Assembly: GCF_019320115.1 (NCBI RefSeq)
Contig: NC_089595.1
Location: forward strand, 111,244,461-111,308,460
DNA: 64,000 nucleotides
Direction of reading: 5' to 3'
Source: Miscanthus floridulus
Taxonomy: Eukaryota > Streptophyta > Magnoliopsida > Poales > Poaceae
This document shows, in pieces, positions 1-11,241 of the stretch. The notes beneath the pieces were generated by a model. That model was given only the letters and a program-made list of their open reading frames with translations, ran no database searches and was not told where the DNA came from. Within the stretch, counting starts at the first letter, position 1, and each line of letters opens with the position of its first letter. The position numbers were made by a program, and so were the translations under genes.

Positions 1-827
1 GGACCGGGCTTGGGGTTAGGGGGAAGCGCGATCAGGTCAGGAGTGGAGGGAAGTGGAGGCCAAACTGGGCCTCCGTCCCCCCTGGTTGACAAAAGTTTAA
101 TGGCCCATAGACCTATAGCAACTAAACTGTATATATCTACAATATGCGGAATTGATAGGAAGCAGGCGTCCGGACAACTTCAATTTATCGAACGCGACGT
201 GGCTGGGCTCGAACGGCCCAACAGTCTTCCGTCTCCATCCACGGGGCCTTATCAGTATCACTATCAGCACCAGGCTTCTATGCCAAATCTCTCATACTTC
301 CATCTGATTTTTTTTTCTTACAGTTTGCTCAGCGCCGCCCATTCGAGTTCTTGCATCGCCGTCGGCCGTCCGTTCTGCACCGGCCGCTTTCTCCACCGTG
401 CTTGCTCGCTGACTGCCTCCCTCTCTACCACACCCCTCACCAGCTTGGCTCTGCACGTGCACTCTTCCACCTTCCTCCATTGGCAAGTCGGCATATTACG
501 AGCCCATCCGTTTTTGTCCTGATGCTCCAAGCCAGACATCTTGTGCTGCTCAGGAAGGCCTAATAAATCCACAACCTCCTCTTTGGATATAGGACTGTGG
601 TTTCTCGACATATGGTTTTTTGGATGTTGCATTTGTTGTTTTTCTACATTGCATCAGAAGATTTCTCATGTTTCCACAATAATTTTAGATGTTTCGGTAG
701 ATGGTCTCTCACGTTGTTGCAATAAAACTAGCATGTTTCATTTCATGAATGTTTGGTGTTGCATTAGGTGATGATTTCTTGGTGTTGCAGTAAGCAATGA
801 TTTTCTCATGTTGACTAGAGATGTTGC
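1..827. other. Unassigned intergenic or transposon-derived stretch, TTGCA-rich at its right end
   Basis: I see no gene here. The first 250 bases are GC-rich and the middle (about 300-540) is pyrimidine-rich on the plus strand. From about 620 to 827 short degenerate repeats of the type GATGTTGCA and TCTCATGTTG recur. The same motif family resumes at 6986 on the other side of Copia element A, so the two halves were one sequence before that insertion. Short phrase-like repeats of this sort are typical of subterminal regions of plant DNA transposons, but I found no terminal inverted repeats or target duplication and cannot assign a family. Confidence 0.4.
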
Positions 828-2221
828 TGAAGGACACGTGGACGCCTAAGAGGAGGGTGAATTAGGCAACTTAAAATTCTAACTCCAAAACTATGGCCTC
901 TTTTTCTAACTCTAGCAAAACCTATGCAAAAGATGAACTATCTCAATGTGCAACTACGGTTTTGCTAGTGAGTTGCTATCTCTACCACAAACGTAGTAAA
1001 GTAATCAATGTAAATACGGAAGCTAAAGAGCAAGGTAGAGATATGCAAACTCCCATCGACGACTCCGATATTTTTACCGAGGTATCGAGAAGCGCGCAAG
1101 CTTCCTCCTAGTCCTCGTTGGAGTCCCTCGCAAGGAATCCCTCGCAAGGGCCAAGCTCCCGGTCGGGTAACTCCGTGGATAGCATCGGGCCTTCCCCACG
1201 CGCAAGTGGGTCTCCAACGTGCCTTCCGGCAAGCCTCTCCCGGATGCTCCCTGCCGTCTTCACTATCAAGCTTCTAGCCGAAACGCCGCGGGCCTTGTTC
1301 CCTCCGGTACACGGTGGCGGCCACACCACAAACGCGGTTGGTGTGATCTCACAAGACTTCAAGCCCCTCCGATGTACAACAATGGTGCTCGCAAGCACCG
1401 AGTGGTAAGAGGTGTGCAAACCTCACTAAACACTAGGCCTAAACCTAGAGCAAGCGCATGAGCGGTGGTCTAATCAACCTAAGCACTTCGCAAAGCACCT
1501 ACGCTAATCACCTAATGAATCACTAAGCTCTATGCAAGTGGAGATCACTAAAATGGTGTATCAACACCCTTGGTATGTTTCCTCAGCTCCACCCATCTCA
1601 AATGGCCAGTTGGGGGTTGTATTTATAAGCCCCACTGAGAAAATAGCCGTTGGGGTCAAACTCCCGCGAAACTGCTATTGACCGGACGTTGAATCGTCCT
1701 GACCGGACGCGTCCGGTCGTCTCGACCATTGAGCCGGCAATATACTGATCGGACGCTGGGCAGCGTTCGGTCGCCTGACACCGAACGCGTCCGGTCGCAG
1801 ATATGTCGCTCTGGAACCTTTCTATACTCGATCGGACGCTGCGTTCCTGCATCCGGTCGGTTGCCGCCAGCGTCCGGTCCTCGCATCCGGTCGCCTGTCT
1901 GCCGAGTCTCCACCCAGCGTCCGGTCACTTGTCCAGCGTCTAGTCACCACAGTGAGCTCGTTTGTTCGCGATCTTGCGTACGGCTTGGTTCCAATCTTCA
2001 TGCTTGGACTTTGCTTGATATCTTAGGTCTTCACTTGTGCTTCTAAAGTCTTGCTTGAGGTGTTGATCATTGGATCATCACGTCGCCTTCATCTAAGTCA
2101 CGTCTTGCACCCTATTGGACTACAAAACAAATACTTGTAAATTCATTAGTCCAATATGGTTGTGTTGGTCATCAAACACCAAAATCCAAAGTAAATGGGC
2201 CAAGGGTCCATTTTCCTTACA
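828..2221 (-). repeat. Copia A LTR, 3' copy relative to the element (1394 bp)
   Basis: This copy is 57 bp longer than its partner at 5649-6985. The whole difference is three indels of 14, 24 and 19 bp, near 1128-1145, 1770-1795 and 1930-1950. Two of them fall in a stretch (1680-1945) where the box GCGTCCGGTC or its complement recurs many times, which fits slippage between boxes. Outside the indels the copies differ by scattered substitutions only, so the insertion is fairly recent. Confidence 0.9.
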
Positions 2222-2236
2222 ATCTCCCCCTTTTTG
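2222..2236 (-). other. Copia A polypurine tract
   Basis: Read on the minus strand this is an A-run followed by GGGGGAGATT directly against the LTR. That is the expected plus-strand primer position for an element transcribed from the minus strand. Confidence 0.8.
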
Positions 2237-3439
2237 GTGATTGATGACAACACGACCAAATCAAGCAAATAATAAAAATTTTGAATTTAAAAACTATCTA
2301 CTTGCTAGGATGCAATGCAAGGGGCAAGGTTATATGATGCTAAGAGATACTACTTGAAAGACTATGATACCAATTGAAGACCTAACTTGCCCTTGCAAAT
2401 GTCCCCATGTGGCATTATGGATTAAAGTCTTGCTTCCTATAAATTCTCCTCATTATTTAGACTAATCCATAATCCACTATCCTTCCTTTCTCGGACCATT
2501 ACCATTTGTTGACATTAACTTAATGCTTGCCTTTGGTCCTCCAAATTCTCCCCATTTGGCATCAACACCGAAAAGGAAGACATTAGTAGCACAAGGGAGG
2601 GTCAAACTTTGTGATCCTTTGTATGTAGAATTGGATAGATCACAAAATTTGACTCTCACATTATATAGACTAAGCTCCCCCTAAAAGTATGCATACATAT
2701 AATGGAAGGCAAATCATATGCATAATTGACAAATTTTTGCACAAAGGAGTTTAATCTATATAATGCATGGAGAAAGCATATAAATATCAAAATGAAATCA
2801 TGATGATACCAAATGAAGAATGATGCTTATCTCCGGGGGCTCCATTTTCCTTGCAATGAGACTACTACACACATGATAAACTTGAAAAGGTGTTAGTCTC
2901 AAAGCATCCATCTTGTAGATGATCCTCCCCCTAAATTTGTGCATGCAAGCGTGGAATACCTGTAGTACTCATGCACATTGATTTTAGAATCAAAATACCA
3001 TTTGAAGATGATATTTGGGAGAAAATGATCTACAATTTGGACTTTGGCACATATTAGATAAAAAATGTAAGACTAGCTATGTGCCGTGCTTCTAATCGAT
3101 GTTAAACCATGTAGGTTTGCTCCAAGGGCTAAGAATGAAACCGAGCAAGCCTACCATAAGATATACCTATTGTATGCATGGCAAATGATTTAAATATGTA
3201 AATGCAAACATAGGCATGGAAGATAACTAGATGCTTAAAGATACCAATTAAAAGCAATATCAATTGAAATAAATACTCATGGAAAGTAATGACATCTAGT
3301 TACCTAACATGGGAAAGGGAATTTGGGTCCATAGTATTCACTAACCCACTTGGCAATAACTTTGTCCAACATGATGCACCCCATGAAATGCACCCATACT
3401 TTGCCAAGTCTCCAAATTTCCCGTAGTCCATCGGACTAC

Positions 3440-5630
3440 TCACTTCCCTTTCGGGATCCAAACCTTCTTGGTGCTTTTCATATTGGAGATGATTTCCTTT
3501 GGCACCCAAAAGCGTTTGACCCCATTGTTGGCTTGCTTGTTCACCTTGATGGCCACCACCTTGTCATTCTTCTTCTTCTTCTTCAAGAGATAAGGTGTGG
3601 AGGCCTTCTTGTCCACCTTGTTGGTGTAGGTGTTGGAGAGCTTGCTTGTTTGTTTTTTCTCTTTCTTCTTTTCTCCTCCTCCATTCTTCACCTTGCACTC
3701 ATAGGACTTGTGACCTTCCTTGTGGTACACGTAGCAAACCACGGTTTGTCCTTCATCAAGCTTCTTCACTCCCTTGATGGTGTTATCTTGATGAAGTTGG
3801 GTTTGCTTCGCCTTGCCTTTCACTTGAGTCAAGTCCTTGGTGAGGCGAGCTACTTCTTGCTTGAGTTGCTCATTCTCCTTTGCAACCTCTTGTGTGCATG
3901 TATCTACAATCACTTTCTCAACACAAGCTTGGTTGCACAAAGGTGAGTCTAAACATAAATCATTGCAAGAAGTAGAGGCATCCTTTTTAGATATAGAATT
4001 ATTTCTTTTAGATGCTTTGGTGGAGGTTAAATTAACGGCCTCAAGATTAGCAACTTTATTTGTTAGCTCATCACAATGTTTGCACATGATTTCCATTTTA
4101 GCAAGCAAACTTTGATAATTATTTTGTGAGCTAGCTAACTTTTCTTTTAATTTTTCATTTTTTCTTTGCAAGTTGCTTATCATTAATTGTGCATTCATTT
4201 GTTGTTGCACTAGCCTCAAGTTGCTCAATTTTAGTAGATAGTTCAACATTTAGATTTGCAAAGTTCTCATATTGTTCAAGCAAATTCTTGTATGCTTCTT
4301 GTGAACTATCTAGCTCTTCTTTTAAATTTTTGAGCTTCTTTTGTTGACTAGTGCAAACTTTAGCATATTTAAGATTTTGTTGCACAATTGTATTATAAGA
4401 AGGCATATCATCATCACTATCACTCTCACTAGAGGATGAGCTTTTGTTACCTCGTGCCATAAGACACACACGAGAAGAGCTTGATGATGAGTGCTTGCGC
4501 CCTCGCCTCTTGTGATGGTTTTCTTCACTTGAAGAATCATCCCATGACCTTATTGACGTGAGGGCTTTGTTCTTGCACGCCTTCTTCTTTGTCTTGGGTG
4601 TGGGTTTGTTTGGACAAACTTCCACAAAGTGCCCCACCTCGCCGCATCCATAGCATCCTCTCTTTCTTTGCTCGTTTCTTTGATTAGTGAAAACGAGGTC
4701 TTGTATTTGGATGGGCACACCCTTGATATTAAGCCTTAGGATCATCTTCTCCACCTTGTTGATAAGTTTGAGTGATTCTTCATCAAGGTCTGAGGTAGAG
4801 GAGGAAGATTGATCATCATCACTTGATTCTTCTTCATCATCATCATCGTCCTCATTATCTTCTTCACTTGAGGAGCTTGAGCTTGACTCAACTTTCTTGT
4901 CCTTCATCTTCTTTTTCTCGCTACATGCGAGAGCTTTGCCTTTGCTCGATGAAGAGGCTTCTTCTTGACCCATCTTGCGTGACATTTCAAATGCCACTAT
5001 CTTGCCAATGACAATGCCCGGGGTCATGGTGCTCAAGTCCTCCATATTGTGAAGAATAGTGATGATGCTTGAATATTTCTTTTGTGGTAGCACGGAGATG
5101 ATCTTCCTCACGATGTCCGCATCATCTAGCTTTAATAATCCTATTGAGTGGAGCTCATTGATAATTAGATTCAAACGAGAATACATATCACGAACAAGCT
5201 CATCATCATTCATAGCAAAGGAATCATAATTTTGCTTAGCTAGACAATGTTTTTGCTCACGGACATTACTTGTGCCGTCATGGAGCTCTTGGAGTTTTAA
5301 CCAAATTTCATGTACCGTATTTAAAGTAAATACTTGGTTAAAAACATCCATGCTAAAAGATTCAAACAAGCAATTTTTTGCTCTAGCATTGAAATGCAAT
5401 TCTTTTTCATCACTCTTCGTGGGTTTTTCGGGATTCTTAATGGGTTTCATCCCATCACGAGTGACTCTCCATACACCTAAATCAACCGCCTCAAGATGGC
5501 AAGCCATTCTAGCCTTATAATAGAGGAAGTTAGTGCCGTCAAATTGTGGGAGCCCAGCGGTATCCATCCCAACCACTCTAAGTAGCGTTGACTCAACGGC
5601 GGTTAAGCCAAAGGTCCAAATATGAGCCAA
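3440..5630 (-). pseudogene. Copia A gag polyprotein, broken by one frameshift
   Basis: The N-terminal frame occupies 4155-5630; the likely initiator ATG is at 5567, 21 codons in, since the earlier ATG overlaps the primer-binding site. It shows the UBN2-type gag core, an Asp/Glu- and Ser-rich acidic stretch, and a CCHC zinc knuckle (CYGCGEVGHFVEVC) near 4610-4660. The C-terminal half (3440-4249) overlaps in another frame, so one frameshift lies near 4170-4190 inside a coiled-coil-rich region. It carries a second knuckle-like motif near 3715-3755 in which the second Cys is Tyr (CYVYHKEGHKSYEC). The frame then stops where a protease would be expected. Gag packages the RNA into virus-like particles in the cytoplasm. 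Confidence 0.85.
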
Positions 5631-5634
5631 CCGG

Positions 5635-5646
5635 GCTCTGATACCA
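5635..5646 (-). other. Copia A primer-binding site (initiator tRNA-Met type)
   Basis: The minus strand reads TGGTATCAGAGC, two bases from the end of the LTR at 5649. This is the standard plant Copia site complementary to the 3' end of initiator methionine tRNA. Confidence 0.9.
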
Positions 5647-5648
5647 CT

Positions 5649-6985
5649 TGAAGGACACGTGGACGCCTAAGAGGAGGGTGAATTAGGCAACTTAAAATTC
5701 TAACTCCAAAACTATGGCCTCTTTTTCTAACTCTAGCAAAACCTATGCAAAAGATGAACTATCTCAATGTGCAACTACGGTTTTGCTAGTGAGTTGCTAT
5801 CTCTACCACAAACGTAGTAAAGTAATCAATGTAAATACGGAAGCTAAAGAGCAAGGTATAGATATGCAAACTCCCGTCGACGACTCTGGTATTTTTATCG
5901 AGGTATCGAGAAGCGCGCAAGCTTCCCCCTAGTCCTTGTTGGAGCCCCTCGCAAGGGCCAAGCTCCCGGTCGGGTAACTCCGTGGATAGCCTCGGGCCTT
6001 CCCCACGCGCAAGTAGGTCTCCAACGTGACTTCCGGTAAGCCTCTCCCGGATGCTCCCCGCCGTCTTTACTATCAAGCTTCCGGCCGAAACGCCGCGGGC
6101 CTTGTTCCCTCCGATACACGGTGGCGGCCACACCACAAACGCGGTTGGTGTGATCTCGCAAGACTTCAAGCCCCTCCGATGTACAACAATGGTGCTCGCA
6201 AGCACCGAGTGGTAAGAGGTGTGCAAACCTCACTAAACACTAGGCCTAATCCTAGAGCAAGCGCATGAGGGGTGGTCTAATCAACCTAAGCACTTCGCAA
6301 AGTACCTACGCTAATCACCTAATGAATCACTAAGCCCTATGCAAGTGGAGATCACTAAAATGGTGTATCAACACCCTTGGTATGTTTCCTCAGCTCCACC
6401 CATCTCAAATGGCTGGTTGGGGGTTGTATTTATAAGCCCCACTGAGAAAGTAGCCGTTGGAGTCGAACTCCCGCGAAACTGCTACTGACCGGACGCTGAA
6501 TCGTCCTGACCGGACGCGTCCGGTCGTCCCGACCGTTGAGCCGACAAAATACTGATCGAACGCTGGGCAGCGTCCGGTCGCAGATATGCCACTCTGGAAC
6601 TTTTCTATACTCGATCGGACGCTGCGTTCCTACGTCCGGTCGGTTGCCGCCAGCGTCCTGTCCTCGCGTCCAGTCGACTGTCTGCCGAGTCTCCACCCAG
6701 CGTCCGGTCACCACAGTGAGCTCGTTTGTTCGCGATCTTGCGTACGGCTTGGTTCCAATCTTCATGCTTGGACTTTGCTTGATATCTTGGGTCTTCACTT
6801 GTGCTTCTAAAGTCTTGCTTGAGGTGTTGATCATCGGATCATCACGTCGCCTTCGTCCAAGTCACGTCTTGCACCCTATTGGACTACAAAACAAACACTT
6901 ATAAATTCATTAGTCCAATATGGTTGTGTTGGTCATCAAACACCAAAATCCAAAGTAAATGGGCTAAGGGTCCATTTTCCTTACA
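5649..6985 (-). repeat. Copia A LTR, 5' copy relative to the element (1337 bp)
   Basis: This is the upstream LTR in the minus-strand orientation, next to the primer-binding site, so it should hold the promoter. It begins TGAAGG and ends TTACA on the plus strand and carries the GTCCGGTC box cluster at about 6484-6715. The box cluster is two short units shorter than in the other copy. Confidence 0.9.
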
Positions 6986-6990
6986 GTTGC

Positions 6991-8324
6991 ATCTCTTTTA
7001 TTTTGATGTTCCAGTAGCGGGCTATTGGATGTTGCATTTTGCTGATTTTCCATGTTGCAGTAAACAAAATGAGATGTTACAATAAATGATTTCTCATGTT
7101 GCTGCAATAAAACTGAGATGCAGTAATTGATTATTTTGCCTATTGATTAACCATTTTTCTGTTGTTCCTAAGTGTAGCTTCTATTGTTGAGATTGAAACG
7201 TTTTGATGTTGCAAACATGGTCTTTTTTTCTCCTATATATGTTGCCACATGTGCTTTTATGATGTTCTAATAATAACTCATGGATGTTGTGGCTGATGAC
7301 TTGATTTGTTTCGAGAATCTTTTGTATGAAACTTATTGTGGGGAGAAAGAAACTAATCATTTTGCTCCTATCTCTGGCTTCTATGAGATTTTATTGTTTG
7401 TTGTTGCAATACAAATATTTATGCATCTCCCTCTTTTTCTTGTCTCTCTCTCATGTGCCGAATGTCTGCCGCAGGCACATATGGCAACACGAGAACCTAA
7501 CCCGCCGTAGATGTCGCTCGAGGTCTCCTTGGGTCCGTCGGACGCAGCAAGGGATGGGGGCATAGGGTACAGCAAGGGACGGAGCACAGCATCGCCGCAT
7601 GCTCCGGTTGCAGAGGAAGTCACGTAGCAAGGGACGGGGGCGCGGCGTCACCCTGCACGCTCTTGTTGTGGTGGAAGTCGTGTAATATGAGGGTGCTCGA
7701 ATGATGACCGAGAGGTGCGTCCAAACAATCTGAAGTTGCGGCGTTGGCATGCGCGGGAATGAGTGAGTCAGGACACTACCACTGGGCGTCCAAAAAAGCT
7801 TACCTCATGCTATTGGGGGCCATTGGCGACATGGTACAACGCGCGAGCTCACCATCTCATCCGGGAAAATTTTCAGCGGGAATGATGTTCATGGAGCAGC
7901 CGTGGACACCTGTTTTTTATTCATGACATTTGACATGTGTCTATGCGTATACATCTCTCATATGAGAATAATGTAGTTCTATTATCAATTATTTCTTCTA
8001 AATTTAAGTAATAGTCTCGTCTCACGTTACATACCTGTGCATGGACACACGTCGTGAATCTACGACCATTCCCACCGAATGTTTTTCGTCTCACCCACTC
8101 CCACTATCCTTGTTCTTGCTTGCATGAGCTCAACTGCATAAGCCAAGCTCGCGCCATCGTCAGCACAGCATGCCATCTTCCCAGGAAACTGCCGGTCTTG
8201 TTCGGTCTTTTGCCGCCTGATCTCAACTACTCCAATATGATATCCAAGAATATGTAGAAACTCATGCTCCAACGATTCGTCAACACGCAGTTGCAAGACC
8301 GCGTCACAATCCGACCACCCTCCA
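6991..8324. other. Intergenic stretch, TTGCA-rich at left, GC-rich in the middle
   Basis: The left part (6986-7330) continues the GATGTTGCA-type motif seen left of Copia A. A GC-rich part (7440-7800) contains the phrase AGCAAGGGACGG three times in slightly varied form. From 7900 to 8324 the sequence is AT-balanced and probably includes the upstream region of the small gene at 8539. I see no coding sequence that I can support. Confidence 0.4.
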
Positions 8325-8334
8325 ACATAAAAAG
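8325..8334 (+). promoter_or_regulatory. TATA-like box for the small membrane-protein gene
   Basis: ACATAAAAAG lies about 210 bp upstream of the ATG at 8539, implying transcription from about 8355-8365 and a leader of roughly 180 bases. Between them, at about 8393-8450, is sequence resembling the TGTTCG... MITE family found elsewhere in the window, so part of the leader may be transposon-derived. Confidence 0.45.
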
Positions 8335-8538
8335 CTCTGCACAGAGTGGATCCGCACAGAGTAGCCTCGCCTAGACTCCTAGCATACAGCCTGTTCGTTT
8401 GGCTGGGCTTGTTCGTTGCTGGTTCGTGAAGAAGTACTGCTGGCTGGCAAGCGTTTGATCAAGGACAGGATCAGGTCGACGCAGAGAGCTCGTTCTCGGC
8501 GGCAGCAACAGCTGATCGATCGATCGCGCCACCAACCG

Positions 8539-8838
8539 ATGGCCGGCGGGAGGAAGCGGGAGTGGCTGCGGAAGAAGATGGCGATGGTGGCCGGGACACC
8601 GGGCGCTGGTGGCCAGCAGTCGTCGCCGCAGTGGACCCTGCGTGTCCGCGAGCTGTCTGCCGCGCTGCGCCGACGGAGGTACGGGCACGGGCAGGGGGCC
8701 GCCGCGGGCCTCCCGCGTGTCAACTTCCTCCGCCGCCTGTACGAGAGCGTCGTCTTCAACCTGCTGTGGGTGATCGAGTCCGCCGTCGTCGTCGCCATGC
8801 TCTGCTTCTTCTTCCTGTGCTTCGGCTTCCGCCTGTAA
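8539..8838 (+). CDS. Small basic protein with one C-terminal membrane segment (99 aa), not recognised
   Basis: The ATG at 8539 (context ACCGATGGCC) is preferred to one at 8416, because the intervening residues look like translated leader. The N-terminus is strongly basic (MAGGRKREWLRKKM), followed by a Gly/Ala/Gln linker and a second basic patch (LSAALRRRRYGHG). Then comes VNFLRRLYESVVFNLLWVIE, which leads into a hydrophobic segment of about 22 residues ending FFFLCFGFRL. The high GC3 and clean domain order argue for a real intronless gene. The architecture suggests a small tail-anchored or single-pass membrane protein with a cytosolic basic head. I do not recognise the family and assign no function. 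A Copia element sits 65 bp past the stop codon, so its natural 3' end is displaced. Confidence 0.65.
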   Translation: MAGGRKREWLRKKMAMVAGTPGAGGQQSSPQWTLRVRELSAALRRRRYGHGQGAAAGLPRVNFLRRLYESVVFNLLWVIESAVVVAMLCFFFLCFGFRL

Positions 8839-8903
8839 CAACCATTGCTTGCCTAGCGTCTGTCTGTCCGCGTTCTTGCCCTGAAAACGATGTACCATCC
8901 CCC

Positions 8904-9334
8904 TGTTAAAATCTTTGTGTACCTTTCTGTGTAACCGTAGATCCGGGGTAAGCCTCCTCGCCTTAGCGTAGTTGGGCCGCAGCAACGTAGACGCCAAGTT
9001 CGCCCTGGATGCCGCCTCGTGGACGCCGGTGCTCGGCACGGTGGTGAGGAGGCGAGGTGGCGATCCAGTGGACCGGTGGAGACCCTACAGAGGCGACGGC
9101 GGTGTGGTGGGGCATCCCGTCGCTGGCAGCACACTGTAGATCGGATTAGGGTTTCTATCGGTGGGATCATGGTGGCTCAGACCAACCTCATGACTGGAGC
9201 CGTGATCCCCACCTATCTTTATATGTGCTATGCGATAGGGGCCCACCAACCTATTAGGGTTGGGCACCCCCGATCAGGGCGCAGAGACAAGGGCCCAATA
9301 GGCCGTTGGGCCTATTGGTGGAGATCAACTAACA
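8904..9334 (-). repeat. Copia B LTR, 3' copy relative to the element (431 bp)
   Basis: This copy abuts the polypurine tract (minus strand AGATCAAGGGGGAGAA at 9335-9350). It lies 65 bp downstream of the stop codon of the small gene at 8539-8838. Transcripts of that gene would therefore read into this LTR in antisense to the element. Confidence 0.9.
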
Positions 9335-9475
9335 TTCTCCCCCTTGATCTCATTCTATCTTTCAATTTCATATCATTTACTTTTGTTCATTCCATTACAG
9401 ATTAACGCATAGAGCATGTCTCATCGTCACGGTCCATTGCCGATAGATTTAACAGCTACAACACACTACTCTATT

Positions 9476-10100
9476 CTAAAATAGATACTTATCTTTGGGC
9501 CTTCTTTTGTCCGGGAATTTTAGGCTTTTCCTTAAACCCATGCTAGCTACATGTTCTCTGAACATGTTGGGTGGTAAGCCTTTTGTAAGCGGATCCGCTA
9601 GCATCTTTTCTGTACTTATATACTCAAGACTTATGACTTGATCCCGGACTTTATCTTTCACAACGTAATACTCTATGTCAATGTGTTTGGCAGCACCACT
9701 TGACTTATGTTGTGAGCATACTGTACTACCGGATTATTATCGCAGTATAACTTAAGTGGTCTATAGATGTCGTCAACCACCTTCAAACCGGGTATGAACT
9801 TCTTTAGTCAGTTCACCTGCCCGTTGCCTCATAACACGCTACAAACTGTCACACATTGTGGACGATGTAGTGGCGGTTTGCTTTGAGCTTTTCCATGAAA
9901 TAGCTCCCCTTTGCGAGAGTGAATGCATATCCAGACGTGGATTTTCTATCATCTCTCGCATAATCAGAATCTGAACATCCCACTATATGGAGTGAATCAG
10001 ACCTTCTATACATTATCATGAGGCCTTTCGTTCTTTGCAAAAAATGCAAGACTTTCTTTACCAATTTCTAGTGTTCTATTCCAGGATTGCTCTGGAATCT
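9476..10100 (-). pseudogene. Copia B RNase H domain, broken
   Basis: Two open pieces flank a decayed centre. The piece at 9849-10064 reads like the start of the RNase H region (VKKVLHFLQRTKGL, then DSDYARDDRKSTSGY). The piece at 9476-9661 is the typical Copia C-terminus (STEKMLADPLTKGL). The middle (9662-9848) has lost its frame through small indels. The domain normally removes the RNA strand during reverse transcription; here it cannot be made as one protein. Confidence 0.8.
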
Positions 10101-10192
10101 GCCAAGTAACCCGGTAACAAATGCCAAGTCAGGGCGCATACATACTTGAGCATATTGCAAGCTTTCGACAGCTGAAGCATATGGAACCACTT

Positions 10193-10873
10193 TTATTTGA
10201 TCGATCTCATATGGTTCCTAGGGCATTGAAAATCCCCATATCTATCGCCCTTGACTATAGGAGCAGGTGAGGGACTACATTTGTGCATATTAAATTTCTT
10301 TAAGATTCTTTCTTTGTATGTCTTTTGTGACAGTCCTAATACCCCTTTTCTTCTATCTCGGTGAATCTCGATCCCTAGAACGAACGAGCCTTCACCAAAA
10401 TCTTTCATATCAAGTTTTAAGGACAAAAACTTCTTTGTCTCCAGTAGTAGACTGACATCACTACTAGCAAGTAAGATATCATCCACATACAGGACAAGGA
10501 AGATAAACTTCCCATTCTTAAACTTTGTATAGACACAATTGTCCTCTATATTCTCTTTAAACCCAAGATTCTTTATTATCTGATCAAACTTCAAGTACCA
10601 CTGTCTTGAAGCTTGTTTTAATCCATAAATGGATTTCTTTAGGCGGCATCCCATTCGTTCTTTTCCTTCCATGACAAAACCTTTTGGTTGTGCCATGTAA
10701 ACATTTTCCTCCAAGTCTCCGTTGAGAAATATCGTCTTTATATCCATCTGATGTAATTCTAAATCGTAATGTGCCACTAATGCCATTATGATTCTGAAGG
10801 AATCCTTACATGAGACTGGAGAAAATGTCTTATTGTAATCAATCCCTTCTCTTTGCGTAAAGCATTTTGCCAC
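10193..10873 (-). pseudogene. Copia B reverse transcriptase domain
   Basis: An uninterrupted 226-codon stretch carries the Copia reverse transcriptase signature. In order it has the TQREGIDYNKTFSPV entry motif, LHQMDIKTIFLNGDLEENVY, KKSIYGLKQASRQWY and the catalytic LYVDDILLASSD. One commonly conserved position, DVKTAFL, reads DIKTIFL. Frameshifts precede it (about 10880-11240) and follow it, so the domain is cut off from the rest of the polyprotein. Confidence 0.88.
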
Positions 10874-11241
10874 AAGTCAGGCTTTATATCTCTCTATATT
10901 CCCTTGAGAGTCAAGTTTTATTTTGTAGACCCATTTACAGCCAACTGTTTTAGCTCCTTTAGGAATTATCTCCAAATCCTAAACTTTATTGGCATTCATT
11001 GATTTCATTTCATCTTCCATGGCCTCAAGCCACTTTGATGAATGATCACTTCTCATGGCTTCTTAAATGAGGTGGGATCATCCTCCATTTGAAATTCCTT
11101 AGTGTTGTACACTTCATAATCAGCAGGAATAGCTGATTTTCTAACTCTTTGAGACCTTCTAGGGGCCTTCATATTTGGCACATCTTCTGTTTGAGGCTGT
11201 TGTTGCTCCCCCTCATGTGTGGCAATGGGTTCTATAGCATC

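Larger units (their letters stand above)
828..6985 (-). mobile_element. Copia element A: LTR retrotransposon carrying gag only (non-autonomous)
   Basis: The ends are firmly placed. Two long direct repeats (828-2221 and 5649-6985) both begin TGAAGG and end TTACA, and the element is flanked by GTTGC at 823-827 and 6986-6990. On the minus strand the order is LTR, a primer-binding site matching initiator methionine tRNA, a long gag, a non-coding tail, a polypurine tract and the second LTR. No protease, integrase, reverse transcriptase or RNase H is recognisable in the 3.4-kb interior, so it must be mobilised in trans, if at all. The long coiled-coil gag and 1.3-1.4-kb LTRs resemble the SIRE/Maximus (Opie/Ji-like) Copia lineage; that placement is inference. 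Confidence 0.92.
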
